A stretch of 5,971 nt of DNA, from contig CAMEOL010000064.1 of NCBI GenBank assembly GCA_945929765.1, positions 1 to 5,971 of the forward strand. The letters run 5' to 3'. Within the stretch, counting starts at the first letter, position 1. Each line of letters starts with the position of its first letter. Shown piece by piece: positions 5,866 to 5,971 of this stretch. A program made the position numbers and the translations under genes. The notes beneath the pieces are model-generated. The model had not been told where the DNA came from and did no database searches. It worked only from the letters and a program-made list of their open reading frames with translations. The DNA comes from an uncultured Gemella sp. (GTDB lineage Bacteria > Bacillota > Bacilli > Staphylococcales > Gemellaceae).

Positions 5866-5971
5866 ATGAAAAATAAAAAGTTTTTAAAAGTTTTTAGCTC
5901 AGCTATGGCTTTATCAATCATTTTAACTGGTTGTGCTTCATCATCATCTTCAACAAAGAAATCTGATGGAA
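5866..5971 (+). CDS. oppA: Peptide-binding lipoprotein, probably OppA (5' end only)
   Basis: Only the first 35 codons are in the window, and the frame runs off the right edge. They encode a clear lipoprotein signal peptide: a basic start (MKNKKFLK), a hydrophobic core (about residues 9-20) and a lipobox LTGC (20-23), with C23 the predicted lipid-modified residue. A serine-rich linker (ASSSSSTKKSDG) follows, as is common before the folded domain of Gram-positive binding proteins. Placement right after oppDFBC makes the extracellular peptide-binding subunit OppA the natural call, although the diagnostic solute-binding domain is not visible. AGGAGG at 5853-5858 lies seven bases before the ATG. 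The gene has its own promoter and a CodY-like box and is separated from oppC by a terminator, consistent with the binding protein being made in excess over the permease. Confidence 0.8.
   Translation, partial: MKNKKFLKVFSSAMALSIILTGCASSSSSTKKSDG

Noticed and set aside
1..5971. CRISPR array, tRNA, rRNA, insertion sequence or phage genes
   Set aside because: No regularly spaced repeats, tRNA-like clover, ribosomal RNA sequence, transposase or phage motif is seen on either strand.

Overview
The window is AT-rich Gram-positive DNA. Strong AGGAGG-type ribosome binding sites, a lipoprotein signal with a lipobox, a WalJ/YycJ-family protein and an oligopeptide (Opp) transporter all point to a low-GC Firmicute (Bacillota). 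Protein style and gene order made me think of Gemella or a relative among the Bacillales/Lactobacillales. That genus guess is an impression, not something I can prove from the sequence.

Layout: (1) a short minus-strand gene (48-305) encodes an unrecognised 85-residue membrane protein. (2) A roughly 255-base divergent promoter region follows. (3) walJ/yycJ (561-1343), a metallo-beta-lactamase-fold protein, stands alone, without the walRK two-component genes that usually precede it. (4) A 428-base gap (1344-1771) holds a foldable inverted-repeat element, an AT-rich terminator-like hairpin, candidate promoters and a CodY-like box. (5) Four tightly packed genes, oppD, oppF, oppB and oppC (1772-5585), encode two ATPases and two permeases. 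(6) A strong intrinsic terminator (5611-5658) follows, then a region with two further inverted repeats, a near-consensus CodY box and a good promoter. (7) The start of oppA (5866 onward), the peptide-binding lipoprotein, is cut by the window edge.

Together oppDFBC and oppA would form one ABC importer. OppA is lipid-anchored outside the membrane and captures peptides, OppB/OppC form the channel, and OppD/OppF hydrolyse ATP on the inside. The sequence suggests that the membrane/ATPase part and the binding protein are separate transcription units. Each has a CodY-like box at its promoter, which would tie peptide uptake to branched-chain amino acid/GTP status.

I found no clearly new multi-gene system. 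The most interesting items are the paired CodY-like boxes, the structured element at 1381-1508, the terminator/promoter split before oppA, and the isolated walJ.
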